Counted from the first letter of the stretch, positions 47,664 through 59,063 are shown. The stretch is DNA of 64,000 bases from Vigna angularis (GCF_016808095.1 NC_068976.1:28318871-28382870), one strand, 5' to 3'. Translations and numbers: made by a program. Notes: generated by a model not told the origin, from the letters alone.

Positions 47664-49020
47664 AGGTTTAAATACTCTTTTGATCCCTATTTTATCAACA
47701 TGTTCAATATGAAACTCATTTTTTTCAGATGTTTAATGTGGTAATTATTTTGGAAAATTATGTACAATTTTTCCATTTTTCATGACGTCATCTAAATTGT
47801 TAATAGAAGATGAACATTGTGTATCACGTATCAGTTCATGGTTTTTTTATAAATCTTTTCAAAAATTTTAAAAAGTTTCTTAATTTAAAAAAAATTGTTG
47901 TTCATGTGTTAAGTGTCAATATTATGCCACGTGACAATATTAATGTCACCTGTCAAGTCAGCATCGATGTCACGTGACAACTCAGCATGAATGTTATAAT
48001 GGCTTGTATTCAATTCAATCCTAATTTTTGTTAATTTTGTTTAATTTAATCTTAAATTTTGTTAATTTTGTTCAACTTAGTATCGATTTTAATTTTTAGA
48101 AGTAAAATTGTTCATTATTTTTAAAATTTGAAAAAAATTATTCATTATTTTTAAAATGAGAATCTCATTATTTTTAAAATTAGAAGGAAAATTCTTTATT
48201 ATTTTTAAAATTAGAAGAACATTTCTTCAGTTTTTTAAAATTAGAAAGCAAATTATTCATTATTTTAAAAATTAGAAGGAAAATTCTTCATTATTTTTAA
48301 AATTGGAGAGAAAACTCTTCAATATTTTTAAAATTATAAGAAAAAGTGTTCATTATTTTAAAAATTAAAAGGAAAATTCTGATTTATTTTAAAATTAGAA
48401 GGAAAATTATTTATTATTTTTAAAATTACGAAAAAAAATTCTTCATTATTTTTAAACCAACTCTAGTTATCCCTCTCTTTTACATATAGAAAAAATCAAA
48501 CAGAAATTTAATAATTATATTCCAATGATATAGTGAGGATTGATTTAAAAATAATAATTTTTTAATAGAATATGAATTCTAGTAAAAATTAAATTTGGCC
48601 TCAATTTAGAGAGAGACAAAATTAGAACCGAATTGAATAAAATTAGCACAAATTGATATTAAATTGAACAAAATTAATGAAAATTAGGATGAAACTGAAT
48701 ATAAGACATTGACATGTGACCTTGACACGTGACACTGTGAGTGACTTACATGGCAATGACTTGACATATGACATTAATAATACCATGTGACATAATGTTG
48801 ACTTTGCTCGTGAACAACATATTTTTAAAATTGAAAAAACATTAAAATTATTTTAAAAATTAAAGAACTTACATTCATCTTCCGTTAACAATTTAGACAA
48901 GATCATGAAAATTACTAAATTGACCATAATTACCAAAATAGAACTATATTGAACATCGAGAAAAAAATTGTCTCTTGCACAAAGTCGACTAAAATAAAAA
49001 CAAAAGCAATATTTAAACCT
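47664..49020. repeat. Large fold-back element with tandem-repeat core
   Basis: Ends are AGGTTTAAATACTCTTTTG and, inverted, AGGTTTAAATATTGCTTTTG. Long arms (about 47664-48100 and 48560-49020) pair through several blocks, including GTTGTTCATGTGTTAAG / CGTGAACAAC, GTCACGTGAC-type motifs and the TTAATTTTGTTCAA segment. The centre (about 48105-48455) is an A+T minisatellite. The flanks are so A+T-rich that a target duplication cannot be fixed (TAATTAT is a candidate). No transposase. Confidence 0.7.
48105..48455. repeat. A+T minisatellite, unit about 33-36 bp
   Basis: About ten copies of a TTCATTATTTTTAAAATTAG and AAGGAAAA-like unit, with small differences, at the centre of the fold-back element. 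Confidence 0.85.
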
Positions 49021-49236
49021 TAATTATAATATAATTTTCAAATCTGTTTAATTTGATATAAATTTAAAGTTACAATTTTTTTTTTGTTTTATTTACTGTG
49101 CAAATTAAAATACTGGTTAAACTTTAATTAACAATTTTGTAACTTATAAATATAAATAATAAAAACATTTTAAAGTGTATATTATTTTCTTGTGTTTATT
49201 TATTTTTTTCATAAACAAGTTATATAAAATATATAG

Positions 49237-49835
49237 TGTATCGGATATAGTGTAAACCAAACAGTTAACATCACAAACCGTTCGATCACCACCACGACAA
49301 TGGTCAACCAGGCCATCACCAACCGCATCAACTAAAGTGAACCGCGTTAAATAGTGTTGGGCCATAATTGGGCCAAACCTTAAGGTACTATTGGGCCAGT
49401 AGTCCAGATAAAGATAAAATAATCAAAGGAGAATAAACTAATCAAGATATCTAATTGAAGATCTGAAGATGTTGATAAGTGTTGAAGATCTCCAGGTAAG
49501 GTTGTTTTCTGAAACACTTATAAATACACTAACGGGGCCAAAGGCCAGGTACGTTCAAATGAGACTCCACTACGGTCTACTTACGTCCGTTCAGGACTTA
49601 AATACTAAATTGTGATAAACAGTTCTTAAAACTGCTCCTAACTTGAGCGTCGGAGTGTCTTTTACAGGTACCTCCCCCCATCCAAAGTACAACTGAACGA
49701 CATCCAGAGTACAACCGAACGACATCCAGAGTACAACCGAACGACATCCAGAGTCCAACCGAACGACATCCAAAGTCCAAGCGAGCGAAGCACTCGATCC
49801 AAGCATTCAGAAGCAAGGAAGACACATCAGAAAAG
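49237..49835 (+). repeat. Left LTR of the large non-coding element
   Basis: Starts TGTATCGGATATAG. Contains a CCGAACGACATCCAGAGTA-type 21-bp repeat (49690-49775). Confidence 0.75.
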
Positions 49836-49949
49836 GTCACCGTGGGGCCGAGACAAGCTGAAGAAACCCAATGATGACCACGAAAAAAGCAAAGATGCAA
49901 CAAAAGTACGAAGGTCCAACATTCCCATCACATTCCCAACAAGCCCTTC

Positions 49950-50103
49950 AACCAGACAGTTTCCATTAGGCCATTCGGCCTCACAAGTATTTGGCCGTTC
50001 AGCCTCATAGGTATTTGGCCCTTCGGCCTCACAGGAATTCGGCCATTCGGCCTCATAGGTATTTGGTCATTCTGCCTCACAACAATTCGGCCATTCGACC
50101 TCA
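49950..50103. repeat. 24-bp tandem array, left part
   Basis: About six units of the GGTATTTGGCCATTCGGCCT type. The array stops at CGACCTCA where the nested Copia LTR starts and resumes beyond 52995. Confidence 0.8.
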
Positions 50104-51069
50104 TGTTACCAATAAGGAGTATTGGTAAATCTTGAAGAAATTTGTTTTGATGATGCTGCAAGAAGTTTTAGTTGAAGAAGATATTAGAATTAGTTAAAAG
50201 CAATTTGTAGAAATTAAATGTAGTAGGAAATTCTTGTAAACTTTGTAAACTTGCATTTTTAACTGCAATAATCGATTATGGAATGACAATAATCGATTAT
50301 CACAGAGTCATACTGGAATAATCGATTATTGCTCAGGATAATCGATTATCACTTTTTTGAAAACGCCATAACGGACACAAATAATCGATTATCACTTATG
50401 ATAATCGATTATTAGTGGCAGTTGGGAGATGTCTTTTCAGTTTTTGACCCTGCACGAAACTAGGCTTATAAATAGAGGTCTTCACAGCTCTTAGAAAAGA
50501 ACTTTTCAATTAAGAGTATTAGAGCTTTGTGCCTAAGGGAAGCTCTCTGTGAGTGAAAAGGATCTATGCCATTTTGAGAATACAGTTTGTCTGAGGAAAT
50601 TCTCAAAGTGATAGAGTGCTCTTGTCTGGTCTTGTGAATAGGAGAAGCTCGCGCTTTGTGTGTCAAAGGTCGGAGCAGTCCTCTTCAAGTTGACAGAGTT
50701 GTTGCTTCCGGTTCGTGCGTCGAAGGAAGCTCTTCCGGTTTGTTTGTCGAAGGAAGGTGTTTTCTATTCTTTTCTCATTTCATTTATCTTGTAATCTGTA
50801 CAACTATATTTTTAGTGAAAAAGGTTAATCACTATTTATAGTGATTAACGACTGGACGTAGAATCTTTTGATTCGAACCAAGATAAAAATTCAGTGTTGA
50901 TTTTCTTGATCCCTAAACTCTTAGCACATCAACTGTTCGATAAAAGTTCGCTAAGAAAATCAATTTTTGAAACCGACTATTTTAACTTGTGTTGTGATCG
51001 TTACACGCTTTCCGCTATCTATATTTTATTTCGCTGCGCGACTCTATAACGGTACCGATTGTTCCGACA
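50104..51069 (+). repeat. Copia derivative 5' LTR
   Basis: 966 bp. The upstream half has six exact copies of the palindrome ATAATCGATTAT, and a CTTATAAATAGAGG TATA-type box follows at about 50466. Confidence 0.8.
50268..50412. promoter_or_regulatory. Cluster of six ATAATCGATTAT palindromes
   Basis: Exact 12-bp copies start at 50268, 50289, 50318, 50338, 50381 and 50401, in three pairs with start-to-start distances of 20-21 bp. They lie just upstream of the LTR's TATA-type box, where enhancer sites would be expected. A regulatory role is inference. Confidence 0.5.
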
Positions 51070-51115
51070 ATTGGTATCAGAGCTTGCTTTGATAGTTTTT
51101 CAAATTTTTTCGAAA

Positions 51116-52393
51116 ATGGGCGATCATAACCAAGTTTATGCTGAGGGTGCTTCTATTGATAGACCTCCTTTGTTTACGGGGGAAAATTATGCGTTTTGGA
51201 AAATAAGAATGCAAATATTTTTAGAGTCAATTGACAGAGGCATCTGGGAAGCCGTACAAAATGGTCCATATATTCCTAAAAATACAGTTGATGGTGTGGA
51301 AGTAGAAAAATCATATTTTGACTGGACTGTTGAGGAAAATAGAAGAGCCCAATTTGATATTAAGGCTCGGAATATAATTTTATCTGCACTAACCATTGAT
51401 GATTTTTTCAAAGTATCTGTTTATAAAAGTGCTCAGGAAATGTGGAAATTTTTAAGAGTCACTCATGATGAAGTATCGAATGTGGCTAAGTCGACTTGTT
51501 CGAACTCATGCTCTACATCAAACTCCTCAAGCTCAAGCGATTCTAATGAGCAAGAAAATTTGTGCTTGATGGCCAACGATAAATCATCTGAAAGTAAAAT
51601 CTTGAAGGAAAAGAAGGACTATCAAGGTTCCTCTTCGAGCTTCAAATGTTATGGATGTGGTGAAAGAGGCCATGTGAAAGCTTATTGTTCAAGCAACAAA
51701 AGAAGTAAAGAAACAAAAGAAAAGAGAATTCACAAGAAGAAGAAGGTTCACATTGCTTGGGAGGATAATGCATCAACCACCTCTAGTTCAAGTGATTCTG
51801 TTGAAGAAGCCAACTTATGTTTGACAACTAATGTTGATGACACTGCAAGCCAAGTAAGTTGCTCTAGCCTTGACACTAATGAATTTGATGTACAAAAAGC
51901 TTTTCTTGAATTGCTTGATGAATCTGAGAAATTGAATGTTGCTCATAAAAATTTGAAAAAGGAATTTAAACAATTGCAAATTAAATATGATAAGGCATTA
52001 GATGAGGAAGTAAGTTTGAGAAATAAAATTTGCAACTTGGAAATGAAAGAGTCTTCAAATGTTGAACATCCTGTTGAATGTCTTTCATGTAAGAGTCATA
52101 TGCTTGATATTGATATTCTTGAAAATCTTCTTGAAGTTGCAACTGGAAATAATAATATTGAAATGCCTATAACTGTTAAAAAGGTTTATAAAAACAAAAG
52201 TGTTTTTAAAAGTAAGAACCAAATTAAAAGAACCCGTAGGGTATGGGTTGAAAAAGGAACTATGTCTTATAGAAACCCAAATGTTGTCACATGCTTTTAT
52301 TGTATGAAAAACGGACACACTTCGAACAAATGTAGAATTAAACATTTTGATGTTCCAAATGGAAAATATGCTTGGATTCCTGTTATAAAGTAA
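51116..52393 (+). CDS. Copia Gag polyprotein, internally shortened
   Basis: An uninterrupted frame of 425 codons starts at the ATG 44 bp after the primer-binding site. Residues 1-120 match the DUF4219/UBN2-type Gag start (RPPLFTGENYAFWKIRMQIF, then IWEAVQNG, FFKVSVYKSAQEMWKFLRVT). The frame then jumps into a Ser-rich linker and a zinc knuckle CYGCGERGHVKAYC, so most of the central capsid region seems deleted. A coiled-coil stretch (KNLKKEFKQLQIKYDKAL, NKICNLEMKE) and a second CCHC knuckle CFYCMKNGHTSNKC follow near the end. Gag forms the particle that packages element RNA. The frame is intact although no Pol follows; the missing capsid part makes function doubtful. Confidence 0.8.
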   Translation: MGDHNQVYAEGASIDRPPLFTGENYAFWKIRMQIFLESIDRGIWEAVQNGPYIPKNTVDGVEVEKSYFDWTVEENRRAQFDIKARNIILSALTIDDFFKVSVYKSAQEMWKFLRVTHDEVSNVAKSTCSNSCSTSNSSSSSDSNEQENLCLMANDKSSESKILKEKKDYQGSSSSFKCYGCGERGHVKAYCSSNKRSKETKEKRIHKKKKVHIAWEDNASTTSSSSDSVEEANLCLTTNVDDTASQVSCSSLDTNEFDVQKAFLELLDESEKLNVAHKNLKKEFKQLQIKYDKALDEEVSLRNKICNLEMKESSNVEHPVECLSCKSHMLDIDILENLLEVATGNNNIEMPITVKKVYKNKSVFKSKNQIKRTRRVWVEKGTMSYRNPNVVTCFYCMKNGHTSNKCRIKHFDVPNGKYAWIPVIK

Positions 52394-52599
52394 ATTGTCT
52401 CTAACCTCAAAGGACCCAAATGAGATTATGGGGACCAAAACTCTATTGTTTGGTTTTGCAAGTTAATTTTTCAAAAGGAAAAGAAAACTCTATGGTATCC
52501 TGGTATTTTTAAAGAGCTTTGAAATAATTTATGAATGTTAGATGTGTCTTAAGTTGAAAATTTGGCCCAAATCTGTGCTTTTCGGAAATTAACGTAAAT

Positions 52600-52702
52600 A
52601 ATCGATTACCAAGGGTAATAATCAATTATCTCGTTCTCAAAAATTTGGATTTCGACAATTTGGCTCGCACATAATCGATTATTTAAAGTAATAATCGATT
52701 AT
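52600..52702. repeat. Second cluster of ATAATCGATTAT motifs
   Basis: Two exact copies (52671-52682, 52691-52702) and two one-mismatch copies near 52605 and 52620, between the gag stop and the polypurine tract. Confidence 0.8.
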
Positions 52703-53009
52703 CTTAAGCCACAGCGTAAAAAAAAATTTAAATTTTTTTTTAGAGTCTGTTTTTAAAAGGGGATTATTACATTCAAGGGAAGATATATGGTTTTGTTAGA
52801 TATCTTGTTTTTATCTCTATTATGGATTAATTAATACTGTTTGTACTTCTTAATTAAAGTTGAATTTTTGTTTCTCTTATATTCCATGAGGTATTATGTT
52901 CTTTCATGTTATGAAATTTCAATTTTATTTATGTTTTGAAATGCATCAATTCTTTTGTTGAGGGGGAGATCATATTTAAGGGGAGCATTTAACATCAAAT
53001 CTTTTTTGC

Positions 53010-53360
53010 TTCTCAGGTATTCGGTCACCCGACCTCAACCGTTCGGCCTTCCATGGCCTAAAGCGTTCCAGCATTCGGCCACTCAGCCTCAACCGTTCAG
53101 CCTTCCATGGCCTCAAGCGTTCCAGCATTCGACCATTCAACCTCTCAGGTGTTCGGCCACTCGGCCTCAACCGTTCAGCCTTCCATGGCCTCAAGCATTC
53201 CAGCATTCGGCCATTCGGCCTCATAGGTATTCGGCCACTCGGCCTCAACCGTTCGGCCTTCCATGGCCTCAACCGTTTCAGCATTCGGCCATTCGGTCTC
53301 GCAGGTGTTCGGCCACTCGGCCTCAACCGTTTGGCCTTCCATGGCCTCAAGCGTTCTAGC
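53010..53360. repeat. 78-bp tandem array
   Basis: The anchor CCTTCCATGGCCT starts at 53047, 53101, 53179, 53257 and 53335: three 78-bp steps and one of 54 bp (one 24-bp sub-unit less). Open frames on both strands here follow from the period being divisible by three. Confidence 0.85.
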
Positions 53361-53680
53361 ATTTGGCCTCTCAGGTATTCGACAATTCGGCCTTATAGGT
53401 ACTCGGCCAATCGGCCTCAAAGTTACTCGGCCATTCGGCTTCACAGGTATTCAACCATTCGGCCTCGAAGGTACTCGGTCATTCGACCTTGCAGGTAATC
53501 GGTCATTCGGCCTCAAAGATACTCAGTCATTCGGCCTCACAGGTATTCAACCATTCGGCCTCAAAGGTACTCGGCATTGAGGCCTCAGGTATTCGGCCAT
53601 TCGGCCTTACAGGTACTCGGCCATTCGGTCTCACAGGTGCTCGGCCCCTTCAGCCTCAACTACTCGGCATTCGGCCATTT
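53356..53680. repeat. 24-bp tandem array, right part
   Basis: About twelve units of the GGTACTCGGCCATTCGGCCT type. Translation gives an 8-residue repeat (RPFGLTGT-like), taken as a by-product of the period. Confidence 0.85.
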
Positions 53681-53869
53681 GACATCTATTGCTCGGCCTT
53701 CCATCGCCTCCAGTATTAGGCCATTCGGCCTTCACGTTCGGCCCTTTGGCCTCAACCGCTCTGCCTTTCATAGCCTCAGTACAGATGACAGGATCTTGCG
53801 CACAAAGCATTTGGCTAATGTGAGCCTACCGTTCAAAGAAACCTAGGGACGTTCTCCAAGAACCTCTAG

Positions 53870-54045
53870 GTCAACACCGAGCGGGTCGGTCGTTCCCGCC
53901 GCCCAGCAACCCTGGGTGCGAAAAACTGAGTGGGCGGTCGTTCCCACCGCCCAGCAACCCTGGGTGCGAAAAACCGAGCGAGTCGGTCGTTCCCGCCACA
54001 CAACAAACCTGGGTGCGAAAAAACCGAGCGAGACTATCATTATCG
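53870..54045. repeat. Tandem repeat, unit about 57 bp
   Basis: Three units of GTCGGTCGTTCCCGCC followed by CAGCAACCCTGGGTGCGAAA, with small differences. Confidence 0.8.
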
Positions 54046-54460
54046 TCGCCTAGGGCCCCTGGGTATTAAAAGTTGAACGGTGTGATCATGGACCATCAGT
54101 CGCCAACCGAACGGTCTTGCTTCCCTGGCCAACCTGCCTTGAGAAGTGGTTAGTATAATCATCCGCATTCTTTTTACAGTTCAAATTCAATTATTATTCC
54201 TCAGTACAGATATTATTGGTTACCAATCAACATGAGAAAAGGTTCTAAAAGAACTCTCATCAACCACCACTCAGTTTAGAAAAAGTTCCAAAAGAGAACT
54301 TCTTTGGCATCTTGCCATTAACCGATTTGTTCAGCCTTGCTCGGTGAACAACAATCTAAAAGGGCATTACTCAATACAGCAAATACAGTCTCCCTCAAAC
54401 TCATAAGTCCTATAGTTAAACATGGCTAAAGCCGAACGCTTAACTCAGACTTGGGGGACA

Positions 54461-55065
54461 TGTATCGGATATAGTGTATACCGAACGGTTAACATCACAA
54501 GTCGTTCGGTCACCACCACGACAATGGTCAACCGGGCCATCATCAACCGCATCAACTAAAGTCAACCGCGTTAAATAGTGTTGGGCCATAATTGGACCAA
54601 CACTTAAGGTACTATTGGACTGTAGTCCAGCAGAAGATAAAATAATCAAAGAAGAATAAAATAATCAAGAATATCTGATTGAAGATCTGAAGATGTTGAT
54701 AAGTGGTTAAGATAAAGCCATTTATGAGTAACTAACCGGATCTCTAGGTAATGTTGTTTTTTGAAACACTTATAAATACACTGACAGGGCCAAAAGCCAG
54801 GTACGTTCAACTGAGACTCCACTACAGTCTACTTACGTCTAATCAGGACTTAAATATTAAACTTTGATAAACAGTTCATAAAACCGCTCCTAACTTGAGC
54901 ATCGAAGTGTCTTTTGCAAGTACCTCCCCTCATCCAGAATACAACCGAACGACATCCAAAGTATAACCGAACGACATCCAGAATCCACCTGAACAACATC
55001 CAGAGTTCAAGCGAGCGGAACACTCGATCCAGGCGTTCAGAAGCAATTAAAACACGTCAGAAAAG
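54461..55065 (+). repeat. Right LTR of the large non-coding element
   Basis: Matches the left LTR, with an extra stretch around 54705-54745. Preceded by GACTTGGGGGACA. Confidence 0.75.
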
Positions 55066-55139
55066 ATTAGTCTTTCTATCCTACAAATCCCTACCGAAAC
55101 ATACATTAAGTGGAGATTTTCCATGTTGTAACAGATAAA

Positions 55140-56560
55140 GAAATGTCATGTTAGGATATTGTAACACCCCTTTTTAGAGTATTACAGTAAATTTTTTTTT
55201 TTTTTTTAAAACAAAGCATTGATTCACATTTAAAGTCACAACACTTAATATTATTACACAATAATATCGTCAAAGTTTTCAAGAGTATTTATTGAAGTAC
55301 AAACCAAATACTAAAACTCTTTAAAATTACAAACCACACATTTCACAATTTAAAATACATGTTCTAAAATCCCATAGAGGTTTTCACATCGCATCCTCGC
55401 ACTAAACTTCTTCAACTTTACCTGAAACATCATCTACTCCCGTATAACGATACGAGTTATACGATCATCGTAGACACATAAATAAGGTGAGCTAACCAAT
55501 TACAGAAGGACATAAGTTATAAATAAACTTTTTTTTCCCATTTCAAACAACAAAATAATAACATTAAATGTTATATCTTGATATTATATCGTATAAAATA
55601 AATGGACACGAGTCTCACTTTGTTTTCCATTCCTCACACATGGATATTAGACTTATCGATTTTTGTCCTTCACACACAACTAATGGACACTGGCCCTTCA
55701 CACGCAGCTATTGGACCTATCTCGACTCTATCCCACATATAAATTTGATAAACATATATCAACACCGGTTCCTCATATGAACCGTGGATAAGAGTCGTCC
55801 TCCACCCGCAGCTTCGGACATATCTTCCTTGTCCTTCAAGGTCTTACGAGTAAAAACTTTGGTGATCAACATCTATTCACCAAGCACAATACTCAGCACG
55901 AGAGAGAAACTTAAGGTAAGACATCCATATTCCTTCGTAAGAGGAAAATAACAGGACTCGAATCCACCTATCGCCTTTTTCAGGTAAAAGGAATTATCCT
56001 TTTAATTACCGAGATAAAACATAAATCTCTACTGGTTATACACGATACTACTAGAGAATCATCAATGGTTATTCTATCAAATCTCAATAAACTAATCTCA
56101 TGCAAAAATTGCATTAAATCCAAAAATCACATTCAAGACAATTTGCTGTCAAATCTTACCTTTGCTCAGTGTTTTACTCATAAATTTTTCTACAGAACTC
56201 TGAATGAGTTGATTCTTGTTTTATTGGATTCTAAACTCAAACATCTTTCTTTAGACACCAGATTCGAAATTTTTAGACCACAGAGTCCACTGCAGTACCG
56301 ATTTTAACGTTCTAATTACGTTTTTTATAGTTTTCAGTGATGACCTTTACTCACTATTTTACTCATTATTCTCTCCACAGAATTCCAAATGGGATGATTC
56401 TTATTTGGTTGAAATCTAGATTCAAAATTATTTCTTTGACCACTAAATTCTAAATTTTTTTTTTATACCACTTTACTAACTGCAGTACAGTTTCCAAAAG
56501 TACAATAAAAAAAATCCAAATTATCAAACACTTAATAATACTGGAATACTACATATATAT
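55140..56560. other. No gene recognised; possible LTR-like start
   Basis: Begins near TGTTAGGATATTGTAACACC with a 16-17 base T run. Later, ACGATACGAGTTATACGATC contains a short inverted repeat. No coding region supported; unclassified repeat is likely. Confidence 0.45.
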
Positions 56561-57290
56561 TTGTTATAGCTTCTGACTTCTTATTGAAAATCGGACCGGT
56601 CAAAATAAACTTATATATATCTAAAACCTGTAATAAATATTTCAGTTCGATCCAATGGTTGATGAAGTGGAACTCTTAAATTTTCCTTACGTGGTTTAAA
56701 GATAGAACTAAGCTGAAAATTCAAATACCTCAAAATGCGAAATCTATATATCCACCTTTATACATTATTTGGCTAATCCAAACGGTCGAATTCACTATTG
56801 ATGTCTTACAAACCATATATCAAAATTTCAGATCAATCCAACGGTTAACTTGGCTAGAATTTACGTTTTCCCGAGGGAACTTAGTAGCAGAAAATAAGGT
56901 GATCATTAACTTATTCCATCATGCGAGATTTATTCCTCTAAGTACAGGCCTCAAAGTAACCATCCGAACGGTCAAGGCAAAATAATATATCTTATGGTCC
57001 ACATATAAAAATTTAAGGTCAATCTAACGGTTCACTAGGTGGGAATGTATGTTTTACCGTAGAGACTTAGTAGCAGAAATAAAGCAGTCATCAAATTACT
57101 CCAGCATGCGGAATTTAATTCTCTAACTACAGATGATAGAATAATAATCCGAACGGTCAAAGCAAATTAATATGTCTTATGTCCCATATATCAAATATTT
57201 GGCTACATCTAACGGCAAAATGAAGTAGAATTGGACAATGTACTAAGGTAACTCGAAAAATAGAAAACAATAGGAAACTAAGATTCACAA
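56560..57290. repeat. About 186-bp degenerate tandem repeat, four units
   Basis: The motif GATCAATCCAACGGTT and variants occur near 56645, 56832, 57017 and 57204, i.e. every 185-187 bp. Each is accompanied by an upstream CCGAACGGTC(A)A(A)-like motif and a TTAGTAGCAGAAA-like motif. Units differ by many substitutions. Confidence 0.7.
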
Positions 57291-58860
57291 AAGTAGACAG
57301 ATAGCTATTGTTAATAAATTCCAATATGCTCCTAATTAGATTCATGATCATGAAATATGAAATTGTAATATCTAAGAGATGGTTTAGCTTCCCCTACCTC
57401 AAGTCCAGTAAGGAATCCTTCACTCCTACTGCTTCTAGTCCACAGCTAGTTTTTCACTTAGCTTGCTCTCAAATTCACAATTTGACGAAAGTTCTTAGTT
57501 AACTCACGTTCTCCTCCTCTGCCCTTTGATATCCCCCCATTTCATTTCTTAAATAGAATTCACTTAATAATTGGTAGGAGAAGTTTTTCAAATGAATGGG
57601 TCCCAACTTTCATAAATTAAATTCCATGTCTCCCGTAGATTCATTTTTCTCATTTCATGGTTCATTTCATGTTTTGTCTCTTTTGGTGCATGAAACCAAG
57701 AAAGTCAAGATGCTATGTTGGAAAGTAAATAACTACTATTTGTGTGGGGAAACCAAAACATAATTGCACATTATGGAGGAATAGAAGAGTAAGGTACGGT
57801 TTATTAAGAAAATTATTGCATAGGGAAGCTTAGCTTAAGAAAAAATAAAATAATGTTTAGTGTTTAAATGGCTAAGTCTAACGTCCATTCAATAAGCCTT
57901 TATTACTAGTAAGATGACTTAGCACAAATAATTTTCAGAAAACACCAACAAGTGGCAATAAAAAAATGTAACCAAGCATGAACTTTGAAGAGAAAAATGT
58001 TACTGCCTATTGATGTCAATTACAATATCAGAAAATTTTGTTATTTAACATATTCCGCATTTAATTCCTGAAAAATAATTAATTCAAAATAATATCACTT
58101 AGTTTAACTTTGATTCATAAAAAAATAATTTTTAACGTAATAAATGATTTTATGAATATTGTCACTCAACAAGAAATTCTTACAAACTAAACAAAATAAT
58201 ATTGATCGTAATTATTTTAGGTCTTACAGATATAACATTTGATTCCTTCTCAAACTAAATTTCGAGTGTAGACAATATATGTTGATGGAATTAGATTTTG
58301 TTGAGAATATTAATTAAATTGATAAATATTTTGGTCTGATAATATATTTATAAAAGAAATCTCGTAGTTAGTCGTTGTTTTCTAGGTCGTGAAAGGAGAA
58401 GAAAAAGAATAGTCTACAACTCACTTTAATAATAATATGTATTGTAATTTCAAATGAAAAAATAAAATAAATGAGATATCTTAAGTTTTCAAATAACCTT
58501 CTTTTTTTTTTTTTTTGCGTGTGTCAAAATATCCCTTTGAGAGAAACCATGAACACGCATTCCATTAGATTCCATTGCACATCGTAATGTATTTTGAAAG
58601 TATCTCACCTTTTTAAAGTATATTCTCAGTTCTTGAGAATCATTCTTACTTCCTACAATTTTATTTTATTTTTTAAAACCGCATAATGCTTTTCTTTTCT
58701 GAGAGACTGAACATTATTATTTATATAAAACTTAAAAATATAATCGTTTCAAGGAAAGAGTCCAAAAACACTGGTAAACTCTTTTTTTAATCTTTGCAAG
58801 AAATCTCAACATATTAAAGGTCAATCTCAAAGCGCCCCCAACTGTACAAGAGAAAAAATC
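57290..58860. other. A+T-rich intergenic DNA upstream of the CIPK gene
   Basis: No gene, element end or RNA gene recognised. A 17-base T run lies near 58500. Confidence 0.55.
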
Positions 58861-58881
58861 AACTATTTTGGTAAAACCGGC

Positions 58882-58943
58882 ACCGACGTGGCATTATCCT
58901 ATTGCTAAAGTCAATCTCATGTCCCATCACCACCGCCCACGTG
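58882..58943 (+). promoter_or_regulatory. Overlapping DRE/ABRE-type motif and a G-box upstream of CIPK
   Basis: ACCGAC (58882-58887, DRE/CRT core) overlaps GACGTGGC (58885-58892, ABRE-like). CACGTG (58938-58943, G-box) follows. They are about 1.0-1.06 kb before the ATG. Motif identity is seen; binding and stress response are inferred. Confidence 0.45.
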
Positions 58944-59050
58944 TATGGCAACAATTAACACCTACGACTGCTGAAAAGAAAAGGGGAATCACGTTCCCAT
59001 TCAAGCAATGGATCCACCTAGCGGTCTCCCAACTCCAACCACACACGCGC

Positions 59051-59063
59051 CCTTCACGCGTGT
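59051..59063 (+). promoter_or_regulatory. CGCG-type (CAMTA) motif
   Basis: ACGCGT at 59056-59061 within TTCACGCGTGTC, about 0.9 kb upstream of the kinase ATG. The motif is a known target type of calmodulin-binding CAMTA factors; the role here is inferred. Confidence 0.35.

Larger units (their letters stand above)
50104..52985 (+). mobile_element. Gag-only Copia derivative nested in the tandem array
   Basis: A left LTR (50104-51069, TGTTACCAATAAGG to GTTCCGACA) is followed by an iMet-type primer-binding site (TGGTATCAGAGC at 51072), a Gag frame and a GAGGGGGAGAT polypurine tract near 52960. Protease, integrase, RT and RNase H are missing, and no right LTR is present; sequence passes within about 30 bp of the purine tract back into the 24-bp array. 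Deletion of the 3' LTR after insertion is the simplest reading. Confidence 0.8.
49237..55065 (+). mobile_element. Large non-coding LTR retroelement (LARD-like)
   Basis: Related LTRs of about 600 bp (49237-49835 and 54461-55065) enclose an interior with no retroelement protein of its own. A GACTTGGGGGACA purine tract stands directly before the right LTR, and TATAAATACA boxes lie in both LTRs (49521; 54773). The interior is made of 24-bp, 78-bp and ~57-bp tandem arrays and is split by a nested Copia derivative (50104-52985). The exact right end and the target duplication are uncertain. Confidence 0.7.

Noticed and set aside
50268..50412. Possible CRISPR-like array because of regularly spaced palindromes
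   Set aside because: Units are only 12 bp, spacing alternates, and the context is a plant LTR.
52955..53580. Open frames on both strands with Pro/Phe/Trp-rich repeats
   Set aside because: They follow the 78-bp and 24-bp tandem periods, and frames are open on both strands at once.
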